Source: Benincasa hispida
Lineage: Eukaryota; Streptophyta; Magnoliopsida; Cucurbitales; Cucurbitaceae
DNA length: 64,000 nt
Direction of reading: 5' to 3'
Assembly (NCBI RefSeq): GCF_009727055.1
Contig: NC_052350.1
Coordinates: forward strand, 32,698,417-32,762,416
Below are positions 35,001 through 41,681 of this stretch, one piece after another. A program made the position numbers and the translations under genes. The notes under the pieces were generated by a model. That model did not search any database, was not told the origin of the DNA, and saw only the letters and a list, made by a program, of their open reading frames with translations. The number at the start of each line of letters is the position of its first letter. Position 1 is the first letter of the stretch.

Positions 35001-37853
35001 AATCTCTTGTTTGCATCTTTTAATCCTCTCGTATTCCATGACACAATTTTCATTATTATTCGGACAATTTATAGAACTCTGCCTCCACTGTCGATATTCA
35101 ATCCAAGATAAGTCTACAATCAGTGAGTACGGACTTCAAATGAGTTGGAATTTCAAAGGATTGAACTAATGAGGGGCTGACATAAGCTTTTTTATCAGTT
35201 AACTTTTCTTCCTCCGTCTGAAACAGGGCATTGAGGTCTGTCTCTAATGGTGCCTCTTGTCCCAACTCCTTTGGACCTTCATTTTCATCAATACGACCAA
35301 TTTCTTCACTGCTTATGCTGAAAGGAGATTCAAGGAATGCTTCACCCTTTCTTTTTGAAGAAAAAACTGGAGTGTGGCTTGGAGTACCTCTCAAAAATTT
35401 TACTTTCGAGTTAGGCAAGGAAAAGCAGAGTGTTTAAATTGTGAAAGATGAGAGGATTGGAAATCTGACCTGTTAACTTGAGTGGGGACTTGAATTTGAA
35501 CACAGCTTGCTTCCAACAGATCCGGATTTTGCTCTAATAATCGCTTACACTTTCTTCTGACGAAGTGCTTAGGAAATGATTTGAAGGGGTACTAGGAATG
35601 CCTTACTTTTGAATGACATTTAGCCTTTGTTCGGATCGCTCTAGATACTGCCTTGATCGAGGAGGAGATAGCTGAAGAAGAATTAGCTTGAGAAAATGAG
35701 GAGCTGCTCGAACTCTTTCCGGAGGACGCCTTGCTAGGTACTGAAACGGCAATAGAAAAAGGTGCCAACGGTTCTGATGTAATAGGGGATGAAGTTTTGC
35801 TATTGGAAGAGCTTGGAACGACTGGAGTGGGGTCCAGTGTCAATTGGACTCCCTTTTCGGCTATGCAACCGATTTGCCCTGCAATGGGTCTAATCTTTTA
35901 TTTGCCACGTCATTTAAACTTGGATTCTCATTAGACATCAAAAATGGCTCAGCCGTAAACTTCTCTTTCCTCTATAAATGAGGTGCTTCGACTTCCTTTG
36001 ATGAGTTCACACCACACTTGGATCCCATCGCCAGAACTTTTGCAGTGGGAAGAGAGCTCTGATGAGAAGAAGGAGGTTCTCTGGCCATCTTCCGGTGATC
36101 TTCCTTCAACCTGAGAGCTGCAAAAGGATTGCTTGAGAATCCTGGCTTCGATTGAACTGAAGTTAGGAAGGCCCATTCTGGTTCCAAGACGTTTAAACCA
36201 ACCTCTTCATCCTTTAAAACTTGATTTAATCTTGCTAAATCTATCAGATCTAAAAAATCTTTAATGAATAGATCTCCAAGGACAAATTTAGGTTCTTCAA
36301 TAGCTTCAATATCATTGAAATTAAGGAAGAAATTACCACGGTTTTCATCTCTCAATTCAATTGTTGCTAGCATATAACCGCATAAATTTTGTTTAACTTT
36401 AACCTTTGCTTCCAAGCAGTTGATCAAGCTCAACGTACCTAATGAAATGCTTTCAAGCCCTCCAAAATAAGCTCCTATTGCATTAAAAACGTTATTGTTC
36501 CAACAATTGAGAGGCAGATTTTTTATGGAGATCCAACCACCAAAACCTTTTACTACTTCGGGTCTGCTATGGAGGCCCGAACTTCCGCCACTTACCTAGG
36601 TTCTCAACCAACTCTTCCAAATTTCCTGAAGAGATTCTAATAATTGCATTGTCTACAGCAGAGGATTAATGAAAACCTTAGTCTGAAAGTAGTCCTCCAG
36701 CAATTTTACAATGTCCTTTCATTAAACACAAACAGCCTTAATATAACCTAGATTACTGAAATTTTCCTTGAATAGAATATTATTTTTATGAACCCAAAAT
36801 GAGGAAATGCTTTGTTTTGTCAGAAATGGAGTGCTTTGTTTTGCTAGTACAGAAACAGGGGCTCGCTGCTCTTCAGAAATTTGGTGGTTATTCTAGGAAA
36901 AACAATCTTGTCCTTGTTCAGTTGTTCTATCACATTCCCTACCGTGTTTTTTGGAAGCAATACCGGTAACTCAACCAACCCCACCCTTGATGGCAACGTA
37001 ACCTTTTCGCCTTCTATCCTGGTTAGAAAGCTTTTCAGCATACCTGAGAACGACCTCCAACCCTGACACTGCAGACCCACCAGCACATGAATGATATGTA
37101 CGACCACCGAAAGCAGGCCAAACAACACATCTTAACACCCAAACTGAGAAACCTCTGAACTTGAGATTTTTACCCACACACGTCATCTTTAGCTTTTTGA
37201 ATAAAGAAGTTATTGACTTGCCCCTGAAGTAGAGCCGAAATTTGATCCACGAACCATTTTAGATGAGCCTTTGCTAGAGGAAGACCTTTTTAAGCTCCAT
37301 GTCTTCCACAAAGAATTTTTCTTCTTCGAACCATACGCAAAAGAAAGAACCATTCACTGTGCAGCTTTGAATTTCCATTTTACAAATTGATATAGGAATA
37401 GAGGAGCACGGAAAACAATTCTGGCCGAAATTGTTGTCGGAGAAAAGAAGGTGATCGAAGGAGGGAAGAAGGGAGAGAAGAGAGGAGAGAGAAGATGTTG
37501 ACCTTTTTACCTGTCACGGTACTTTTTGTGGGTGGGGATACCACTTAAAACCGATTGAATCAAAGTGTGTCTCCCTGCTTTGGAAAAATTTTTCTCACTT
37601 TCTCAATCACCGAATCCCAAACAGAAGGGGATTTGGAATTTTTTTCGTCCAAAGGAAGAACAAGATGAGAAGAAGGGGATTCACCGATTGAACAACCATT
37701 CCTCTCTACCAAACTCTTAAGCTTGTCCATATCACAATTGATACCCAGAAGCTGGCACTTCTTCTATTAATTTTAAGCCTAGGTATAACTTTAAAAAGCC
37801 CCGAAATATGAATAAGAATAGAGAACGATGCCTCATCTCTAGAGCAAAACAAA

Positions 37854-37887
<34 letters not shown>

Positions 37888-40800
37888 GATACATAGATAT
37901 ATAGATATATATATCGTCGGTAAACTGAAGGTGGGATAAGGTCACCTTCTACTCACCCACCTCAAATGGCTCCAGAATCTTATCCCCAACACACCTACTA
38001 ATAATCTTGCTCAGAACATCACCACCAACCAAAAAAAAAAAGGGGACAAAGGATCCCCTTACCTAAGCCCTTGAGGACCAAACATTGCCCCTCGGTCTAC
38101 CATTAATTAGGAAAGAATCTAACATTCCTCATACAACCCCACGTTCACATTCTCCATTTATAACCAAACCATTTCTTATCCAAAATTTCATCCAAAAAAA
38201 ATCCAATCCACGTGATTGTAGGCCTTCTCAAAGTCAGTTTTGAAAACCACCCCCTCCTTCTTTAGAGCAAGGTACTCCTCAATGGCTTCATTGGCTTTCA
38301 AAGACTATCCATAATTTACCTACCCACAATAAAAGCACCTTGCATCTCAGAAATTGTCGATGGAAGGACTTTTTCCAACCAGTTAGCCAAAACCTTAGCT
38401 AAAATTTTATAGACACTAGTAATGAGACTAATAGGCCTATAATTCCTTGAACTTGTGGATCTTATCCTTCTTCAGGACAAAGCAAACAAAGGTTTCAGAA
38501 ATAGAACTGCTCAAAATGCCCCTCTCAAAAAATTCCTTAAAAAGCTTTCAAACGCCCCCTTAAGGAGATCACAATTATTTGGAAAGAATGCCCTTGAGAA
38601 ACCATCTGATTGCCTCAACATCATTGGTCATTTCCTCTTTAAGTCTTTTCCTTGGATTGCATGCTTTTTTTCAGCTCGGGTTCAAGCCTCTTCATGTTTG
38701 ATCTGGATTGGTCTTTTTCTCCTACTTAGTCCTTCTCTTTTCTGTGTAATTTTTTTCTTTTATATCTGTGATTGTTCAAGCCAGCTTACATACACCTCAA
38801 CTAATCTCACGGGACAATCCGTCTAACCCTACAATATTTGGATGTCAAGGAAACTTGTAGGATATTAAATCCTAGGTAGGTGGCCACCATGGATTGAACC
38901 CATGATCTCCTAACCCTTTATCAAAATCATGTCCTTTATTTACCACTATGTCAACCCGTCATGATTTCTCTTTTTTATGTATTTGTTTTGGTATTTTTGG
39001 TATTTTAATTTGTATTCCTTGTACTTTGAGCATTAGTCTCTTCTCATTTTATTAATGAAAAGCTTTGCTTCCTTTCCAAGGAAAAATATTTTATTTTGAT
39101 AAGGTTAAGCTTTTTGAGTTAATTGGTAATATAACAAAAGTAGTAGATTTATCAATAAACATACATATGTTCTTATAGAAAGATGCATCCCCAACATTTT
39201 CGTGTCCTACTCCTACTTTATTATAAAGTGACGTATTGTCATATCTATGTTATGTCATATCCATTCCTATATTGGCATATCTGTGTTATGTCATATCCAT
39301 GTCCCATATCTTTGTTCGTGCTACTTTTGCTAATTAAGTCTTTAAATGAGTCCTGTTGTGTATGATGTATACTGGTAGTGGCATTCTTTCATGTAATCCA
39401 ATGTTGTTTTATGTGAATGAACTCCAACTCCTTATATAGACATTCTTGTACGTGTATTGTTAAAAGAATAATGTTGCTAGTTATAACTTCAATCATCCAA
39501 GGTCTCCAAAATGAGAAGTGACCTTATATTGGTTTTGTTTGGATCCAAAATCAGCAGCTGCTTTAGATTGACCGGTGCTAGGAACGCCAAATCCAAAGGG
39601 ATTAGGTTTCTGTTGTTGTTGTTGTTGTTGTGAGCTAGTTTGCACCCCAAAGCCAAAGCTACTCGATTTCTGTGGTTGCTGAGTGCCGTGGAGAAATTTG
39701 CACCTTTCACCATATTGACAACTGGAATATGAAAAATTAGGCAGTAAGTATAAAGCAGCACATAGATATAAAATAAGTGCCACCAGTAACTGAACTTGGA
39801 TCAATCATAAAACACAATATCATGTAGTTGGGGGTGTGAAACATGAGAAAGAGAATGAGCCCAAAAGAAAAATGTAAGCCTAATGGCGAGCCATTTAGAA
39901 TGATGTTCTAATCTAATGGACAATCTAAATCTCTTCGTTTAGTTGGCCCATTAAGGTCTCATAATATAATTGTCCAAGTTTGATAGTATACAAGAAGATG
40001 TATCTTCATCTATTGAAGAACCAAGCAACAAGATTCCATCACGATCCAACAAAAGGATTTCACGTGTAAAGCCCATAAGAAAATGGTTGTTTATGAAAAA
40101 TGCAGTTAATATATTAACAAAAGAATACAACTTACAAGAAAAAGGTCCGAGGAAAAGGAATCTTTCCACCTGAGATGGAAATAATAAGACTACTGACCTA
40201 AGGCATCAGCTATTAGACAACAATGACGCAAAGTGTTCCTAAAACTAAAACTTCCAACAAAACAACAGACAAGATACCTGAAACTACTAATTTCAAGAAT
40301 CTCTTATTCTTGAAGAACTCGTCCCAACAATTCTTAAATGAGAAAACATGAGATACTGTTGTAAAACAACCAACAAAGCTCAAATCATTGAAAAAGCTTA
40401 AGCTATATCAACAAGCATGGATGTATTATCCAAGAAAGATTATCAGATTTATATGCATAGTGCATTAGATTTGCACATGCTGCAAAAACATATCAAACAT
40501 GCAAAATAAAAATGTAGCTTCATCCAACCTTTAACTCAAAATCCATTTACTCCCACATTTTATAATCAAACTAACAAACTTGGAAAGCTTTAAAAGTATC
40601 TTAATTCCCTGAATGGATTAAATTTCAACACTGGTACAATCCACTAAATCTCAGAAAGAGAATAACAAACCCACACTTAGTTCATACTTAGCTCGGTTCA
40701 AATTATCAAAAAACTTAGTTTTCATTTTAAAGATACGGTGCATTGGAAGTCTTGGCACTAATTAGCAATTATAAACAATCGGGGAAGGGGAAAACAGGAT

Positions 40801-40910
40801 TATATTGTCCAATATAGCGATCAAAAAGCAATAAATAGACGAAAATATGAAGGAAATTCACCGTACCTGCCACGCTGAAAATCTCTGCAGGGTGCTTTCT
40901 TGTAATGCAT
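6354..40910 (-). CDS. C3H16: CCCH zinc-finger, FG-containing protein (C3H16 / CG1-NUP42-like), six exons, 3' end in gap
   Basis: Spliced from exons at 40867-40910, 39523-39721, 28432-28529, 28230-28325, 14857-14950 and 6354-6504 (682 nt, 227 codons plus one base). Residues 8-26 form a C-x7-C-x5-C-x3-H zinc finger, [19 protein letters not shown]. Next come SFGFGV, a seven-Gln run, PFGFGV, then a conserved block containing [40 protein letters not shown] and [19 protein letters not shown]. Plant proteins with this layout are annotated as zinc-finger CCCH protein 16, related to nucleoporin CG1/NUP42, which acts at the cytoplasmic face of the pore in mRNA export. Family members run to roughly 400 residues or more with further FG-type sequence, so the C-terminus is missing here. 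Introns are 1145, 10993, 106, 13279 and 8352 bp. The frame is open throughout, which argues for a living gene. Family assignment is from recall of motifs. Confidence 0.88.
6505..7409. other. Intron 5, part without identified element
   Basis: Intronic sequence between exon 6 and the hAT element. It holds the 31-bp tandem duplication at 6758-6819. I see no gene. Confidence 0.5.
6758..6819. repeat. Perfect 31-bp tandem duplication
   Basis: The unit beginning AGGTGTTACTGCTTCACAAT occurs twice, 6758-6788 and 6789-6819, with no differences by eye. Confidence 0.95.
8343..10449 (+). pseudogene. hAT transposase remnant (BED finger, DUF659, start of hAT dimerisation domain)
   Basis: ATG at 8343 opens [16 protein letters not shown], followed by a BED-type finger with CKYMFCG and [12 protein letters not shown] (8430-8515). 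Frameshifts near 8640 and 8760 and a TAG at 8993-8995 separate it from the DUF659 part, [30 protein letters not shown] and [17 protein letters not shown] (9068-9390). A solo LTR (9395-9600) then splits it. It resumes with [20 protein letters not shown] and [16 protein letters not shown] likely donor GTAAGG follows TPG near 10318. At 10402-10449 the dimerisation domain starts with [15 protein letters not shown] and is cut by the single N at 10450. Not functional. Confidence 0.9.
9395..9600 (-). mobile_element. Solo LTR (copia type) inside the hAT transposase
   Basis: 206 bp flanked by the 5-bp duplication ATTAG (9390-9394 and 9601-9605). On the minus strand it begins TGTTGAAATT and contains ATCGTGGTTTTTTCTCCCT and GGGTTTTCCACGTAA. 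It is closely related to the solo LTR at 26804-27010. The minus-strand 3' end reads CAAGA instead of the expected terminal CA. Confidence 0.85.
10450..10450. other. Single ambiguous base at a copia/hAT junction
   Basis: An isolated N. hAT dimerisation-domain homology stops directly to its left and copia RNase H homology starts directly to its right. Confidence 0.95.
10451..12237 (-). pseudogene. Copia B pol piece (linker, RT, RNase H), no LTRs
   Basis: Read on the minus strand from 12237 it runs through an acidic linker, [17 protein letters not shown], then the reverse transcriptase [17 protein letters not shown] and [31 protein letters not shown] with an intact catalytic YVDD, and RNase H with [19 protein letters not shown], stopping at HFIKEKLD. 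A frameshift near 11390 and a disrupted spot near 11815 break the frame. No LTR, binding site or target duplication is present. A single N marks each end (10450, 12238). Confidence 0.92.
12238..12238. other. Single ambiguous base at the other copia/hAT junction
   Basis: An isolated N. Copia sequence ends to the left; AT-rich hAT 3' sequence resumes to the right. Confidence 0.95.
12410..12969. other. Intron 5, no gene seen
   Basis: AT-rich intronic sequence between the hAT element and the inverted-repeat element. It includes an (AAT)n run at about 12871-12890. Confidence 0.5.
12970..14723. mobile_element. Candidate non-autonomous element with long imperfect terminal inverted repeats
   Basis: The left text at 12975-13021 (CTGAGGTTTGGTTTAGG... 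TTTTCAAACTC) pairs with the reverse complement of 14678-14723 (CTAAGGTTTGAATTAG... TTTTCAAACTC) at roughly three quarters of positions by eye. The left side continues as the TTTTGGTCCCTGAGGTTTGG type of repeat common in plant genomes. The 1.7 kb between has no recognisable protein and includes a TC-rich tract (13500-13690) and a complete TRIM. Exact ends and target duplication were not resolved. Confidence 0.5.
13155..13456 (+). mobile_element. Complete TRIM (terminal-repeat retrotransposon in miniature)
   Basis: 302 bp in total. The 5' LTR 13155-13226 (TGTCAGATAG...GATTTAATA) is followed by a primer-binding-like GGTATCAGAG at 13228-13237. The interior is only about 120 bp, then the polypurine tract GTGAGGGAG abuts the 3' LTR 13361-13456 (TGTTAGATGG...GATTTAACA). 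A 5-bp duplication CTAAT lies at 13150-13154 and 13457-13461. The 3' LTR carries a partial internal duplication of its TCAATC(A/G)GTGAT end. It has no coding capacity and must have moved using proteins supplied by other elements. Confidence 0.92.
14857..14950 (-). CDS. C3H16: C3H16-like exon 5
   Basis: 94 nt between a TTTGCAG acceptor and a GTAAGG donor. Its first base completes the Asn codon begun in exon 4. It reads [20 protein letters not shown] then [11 protein letters not shown], part of the conserved central block of the family, and ends in phase 0. Confidence 0.9.
15116..15142. repeat. (TA)n microsatellite
   Basis: Uninterrupted AT dinucleotides, followed by a T-rich stretch. Confidence 0.9.
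15170..15711 (-). pseudogene. Copia C 3' remnant (end of RNase H plus part of LTR)
   Basis: On the minus strand it encodes the end of a copia RNase H, with [20 protein letters not shown] and [14 protein letters not shown], followed by a polypurine stretch GAGAGGAG and an LTR start TGTTATAATAT at 15253. It closely resembles the end of copia E (17950-18500). It is cut at 15711 by the LTR of copia D. I did not find the missing upstream part beyond 25240. Confidence 0.85.
15712..15885 (-). repeat. 3' LTR of copia D
   Basis: 174 bp with TG...CA ends on the minus strand, next to the polypurine tract at 15886 onward. Confidence 0.9.
16385..16938 (+). mobile_element. 5'-truncated LINE insertion in copia D RNase H
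   Basis: It is flanked by AAATGATCA at 16376-16384 and 16939-16947. It ends in an A-run preceded by TACTTTGAGCATTAGACTC and TTTTCATTTGATCAACG, a 3' tail shared with the LINE end at 38622-39075. A zf-RVT-type segment, [20 protein letters not shown], is encoded near 16490. It is a typical short, dead-on-arrival LINE copy. Confidence 0.85.
17809..17954 (-). repeat. 3' LTR of copia E
   Basis: On the minus strand it begins TGTTATAATTC and ends TTTTACA. Confidence 0.95.
17960..22093 (-). pseudogene. Copia E gag-pol, long open pieces but interrupted
   Basis: Gag starts at ATG 22093 ([12 protein letters not shown]). A zinc knuckle [14 protein letters not shown] lies near 21340; its second Cys position reads Tyr. 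Protease [13 protein letters not shown] is near 21095 with the DSG triad intact. Integrase runs 20724-19309 with [23 protein letters not shown] and [13 protein letters not shown]. Reverse transcriptase and RNase H are one open frame of 371 codons, 19075-17960, with [11 protein letters not shown] intact, [12 protein letters not shown] and [20 protein letters not shown]. Breaks include a TAG near 20525 where the family has Trp (DVWGP), and frame changes near 19080-19320 and in gag. Of the copia copies here it has the longest open reverse transcriptase. Confidence 0.92.
22572..22717 (-). repeat. 5' LTR of copia E
   Basis: Same length as the other LTR; its terminal CA reads AA on the minus strand. 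Confidence 0.95.
23313..23329. repeat. Homopolymer of 17 C
   Basis: Lies in the integrase-RT linker of copia D, where related copies have a short G-rich stretch on the coding strand (for example GGGGGGAG at 2873-2880 in copia A). Confidence 0.95.
23714..24586 (+). pseudogene. Captured LINE ORF2 C-terminal fragment inside copia D
   Basis: The plus strand reads [17 protein letters not shown] near 23714, [20 protein letters not shown], a TAG near 23902, [18 protein letters not shown] and a zf-RVT segment [20 protein letters not shown] near 24515. It closely matches the corresponding part of LINE J (32865-31940, minus). It has neither a LINE 3' tail nor a poly(A) run. Both ends abut copia D coding sequence (integrase on the left, gag residues about 24 on the right). 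Confidence 0.88.
25079..25240 (-). repeat. 5' LTR of copia D
   Basis: 162 bp. On the minus strand it ends next to the primer-binding site; the outer edge at 25240 is slightly degraded (CAACC for CAACA). Confidence 0.88.
25241..25389. other. Intron 4 spacer, nothing identified
   Basis: A short stretch between copia D and a plus-strand copia gag fragment. Confidence 0.4.
25390..26245 (+). pseudogene. Degenerate copia gag fragment
   Basis: Across several frames the plus strand reads [22 protein letters not shown] text (25410), [19 protein letters not shown] (about 25808) and a knuckle [14 protein letters not shown] (about 26075), then [17 protein letters not shown]. These follow the UBN2-type gag layout of copia D and E, but on the opposite strand. 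Many stops; no LTR was recognised. Confidence 0.75.
26246..28140 (-). pseudogene. LINE H fragment (endonuclease and start of RT)
   Basis: From 28140 downward the minus strand encodes a decayed apurinic-type endonuclease, with [55 protein letters not shown] and [12 protein letters not shown]. After an interruption, 26800-26280 encodes the start of the reverse transcriptase region, with a GPDGF-like stretch and a CEF.ERGIID segment. The solo LTR 26804-27010 and about 340 bp of unassigned AT-rich sequence (27011-27350) separate the two. Multiple stops. Confidence 0.75.
26804..27010 (+). mobile_element. Solo LTR (copia type) inside LINE H
   Basis: 207 bp from TGTCGAAAATAG to TTTTTCATCA, flanked by AATAG at 26799-26803 and 27011-27015. 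It contains CTATCGTGGTTTTTTCTCCC and TTTTCCACGTAAACTG. Same family as 9395-9600, opposite orientation. Confidence 0.9.
28230..28325 (-). CDS. C3H16: C3H16-like exon 4
   Basis: 96 nt reading [20 protein letters not shown] then [11 protein letters not shown], followed by donor GTATGT. The first base A completes a Lys codon begun in exon 3, giving HKCTDGESC, which matches the HKCTD-type motif I associate with the family. The chosen acceptor (ATGAAG) is weak; a stronger CACAG acceptor 8 nt further in, paired with a donor 2 nt later in exon 3, would also keep the frame but drop the CTD residues. Confidence 0.88.
28432..28529 (-). CDS. C3H16: C3H16-like exon 3
   Basis: 98 nt after a CCAATAG acceptor, reading [33 protein letters not shown], with donor GTGTGT. 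The GT-rich donor region CAAGTGTGTGTT offers several overlapping donors; the chosen one keeps the frame with exon 4. The 106-bp intron to exon 4 is the only short intron in the gene. Confidence 0.85.
28530..29599. other. Intron 2, part without assigned element
   Basis: AT-rich. The 29090-29440 stretch ends in AATAAAAAGTTCTTTTC and may be a LINE 3' tail on the plus strand, but I could not confirm it. Confidence 0.4.
30731..31099. mobile_element. hAT-type MITE rich in AACCGAACCG motifs
   Basis: 369 bp with terminal TAGGGGTGG / CCACCCCTA and a perfect 8-bp target duplication AAGGCTCG (30723-30730 and 31100-31107). The interior repeats AACCGAACCG on one side and CGGTTCGGTT on the other, so it can fold. 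It has no coding capacity and sits inside LINE I. Confidence 0.95.
31675..35053 (-). pseudogene. LINE J ORF2 (endonuclease, RT, zf-RVT), frameshifted
   Basis: ATG at 35053 begins [17 protein letters not shown], the usual endonuclease start; [28 protein letters not shown] and [11 protein letters not shown] follow. The reverse transcriptase (33924-33121) has [59 protein letters not shown] and [11 protein letters not shown] with the catalytic DD intact. C-terminal pieces include [38 protein letters not shown] and a zf-RVT segment with [18 protein letters not shown]. Frames change near 34400, 33120, 32870, 32390 and 32010, so it is dead although most domains are easily read. Confidence 0.92.
35098..37378 (-). 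pseudogene. LINE J ORF1 (DUF4283-like gag-type protein), broken
   Basis: A plausible ATG at 37378 begins [20 protein letters not shown]. Downstream pieces read [17 protein letters not shown], a segment with [19 protein letters not shown] (about 36540-36490), typical of the DUF4283-type N-terminal domain of plant LINE ORF1, then a Ser/Pro/Lys-rich C-terminal part. In-frame stops and frameshifts are present (for example near 37287 and 36600). I see no clear CCHC knuckle. Confidence 0.7.
37853..37914. repeat. (CATA)n / (TATAGA)n microsatellite inside LINE I RT
   Basis: About seven ATAC units followed by TATAGATACATAGATATATAG. On the minus strand it falls directly after the SHLQFTDD catalytic motif. 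Confidence 0.95.
38622..39075 (+). mobile_element. 5'-truncated LINE 3' end
   Basis: Ends with GTACTTTGAGCATTAGTCTC, TTATTAATGAAAAGC and a purine-rich tail near 39075. The same 3' tail occurs at the end of the LINE at 16385-16938. No protein domain is left. Confidence 0.65.
39076..39522. other. Intron 2, right end, nothing identified
   Basis: AT-rich sequence with repeated GTCATATC(T/C) motifs at 39235-39310. No gene. Confidence 0.5.
39523..39721 (-). CDS. C3H16: C3H16-like exon 2 (zinc-finger end, FG and poly-Q segment)
   Basis: 199 nt between a TTCCAG acceptor and donor GTCACT. It supplies the second and third Cys and the His of the finger ([11 protein letters not shown]), then SSSFGFGVQ, a seven-Gln run encoded by a CAA repeat (39611-39630), [10 protein letters not shown] and ends KQNQYK in phase 0. 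FG dipeptides are the nucleoporin-like signature. Confidence 0.92.
39722..40866. other. Intron 1, 1145 bp
   Basis: AT-rich intron with no recognised element. A short plus-strand open stretch at 39970-40173 has no recognisable domain. Confidence 0.7.
40867..40910 (-). CDS. C3H16: C3H16-like exon 1 with start codon
   Basis: 44 nt from ATG at 40910, reading [14 protein letters not shown], with donor GTACGG. The start fits because family members begin within a few residues of the finger, and the frame joins exon 2 across an AG|T Ser codon to complete C-x7-C. Upstream sequence to about 40990 is probably the 5' UTR; I cannot place the promoter. Confidence 0.9.
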
Positions 40911-41420
40911 GATTGCTGCTTGTCCCTCGATTCAAGATTTTGCTTCGCGCTCAGTCTCTCCTAGATTGTGTATTTTCCTAAACTATTCTCCGTACTTTCT
41001 TTTATAGCTTCCACATATGGCGCCATGTAGCGGCGCTACGAGATTTTCTAAGTTTGTTCTCGAAGAGAAAAGGCTTGGATTCAAAACAAAACACAAGATT
41101 AATCATTTTGAGGGCAAAAAAACGACATTACTTTTTTCTATTTTTGTCATAGTGTTTTTTCTTTTTTTTCTTTTTTTGGTTAAAATATATTTTGGTCCAT
41201 GTACAGAAGAATTTAAATATATATTTTTAATTGTTTAAATATAGTCCTATTCTAAATAAATTTTAAATTTAACCTCTCAAAATTAATTTTTATGAAAATT
41301 TGTTAAATAATGATAATAATTTCTTTCAATAAAATCTAATATGTGAATATATTTTTAAAATTTAAAGTAAAAATGTTAATAGTATTATAAATGTAATATA
41401 TATTATAATATATTATTTAA
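40911..41420. other. Upstream region of the C3H16-like gene
   Basis: The 5' UTR and promoter should lie here. The part beyond about 41120 is very AT-rich. No distinct promoter element can be named with confidence. Confidence 0.4.
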
Positions 41421-41681
41421 TGTAGATATCCATAATCTACATAGGTTATCAAATATCACAAACCTCTCATTGAATTTCATGTTGTAACATGCACCCTCTA
41501 TTGATTCTATATTGTAACATACAACATTTTATGTCCTATAAATAGTGGTGTATGGTGCCTTTGTAATATACAGCACAATTGAGTTCAATATTTGTTCTCT
41601 CTCATCTCTCTTCTACTTTGATTCTTGTGTTCTTGTTTTGTTTATATATTGTTCTTATTTTCACAACATGTTATCAGCACG
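41421..41681 (+). repeat. Copia K 5' LTR and primer-binding site
   Basis: LTR 41421-41668 from TGTAGATATCC to TTTTCACAACA, followed by TGTTATCAGCACG (41669-41681), a primer-binding variant known from plant copia elements. A TATA-like TATAAATAG at about 41538 and CT-rich leader sequence fit an LTR promoter. No matching 3' LTR was found. Confidence 0.8.

Larger units (their letters stand above)
31310..37530 (-). mobile_element. Full-length LINE J (L1 type), 6.2 kb, nested in LINE I
   Basis: A 13-bp target duplication GGTGGGGATACCA lies at 31297-31309 and 37531-37543. The minus-strand 3' end is a short A-run (plus strand T-run at 31310). It carries ORF1 and ORF2 in L1 order. Both ORFs are broken by stops and frameshifts. 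The target was the reverse transcriptase region of LINE I in the same orientation, so the two LINE coding regions run in series on the minus strand. Confidence 0.95.
29600..38621 (-). mobile_element. LINE I (5'-truncated), interrupted by a MITE and LINE J
   Basis: Pieces at 29600-30730, 31100-31296 and 37544-38621 read as one minus-strand LINE ORF2. From the right: [16 protein letters not shown] near the truncated start at 38621, [52 protein letters not shown] (FADD-type catalytic motif) and [15 protein letters not shown] flanking a microsatellite. The left part has the C-terminal domains, [34 protein letters not shown] and the final [19 protein letters not shown]. It contains many stops. It occupies most of intron 2 of the C3H16-like gene. 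Confidence 0.82.

Noticed and set aside
38455..38826. 123-codon plus-strand ORF
   Set aside because: It is an antisense shadow of LINE I reverse transcriptase running into a LINE 3' end.
38880..38960. Possible tRNA-like stretch (GGATTGAACCCATGATC)
   Set aside because: It has a T-arm-like motif only and no foldable tRNA. It lies within a LINE 3' region.
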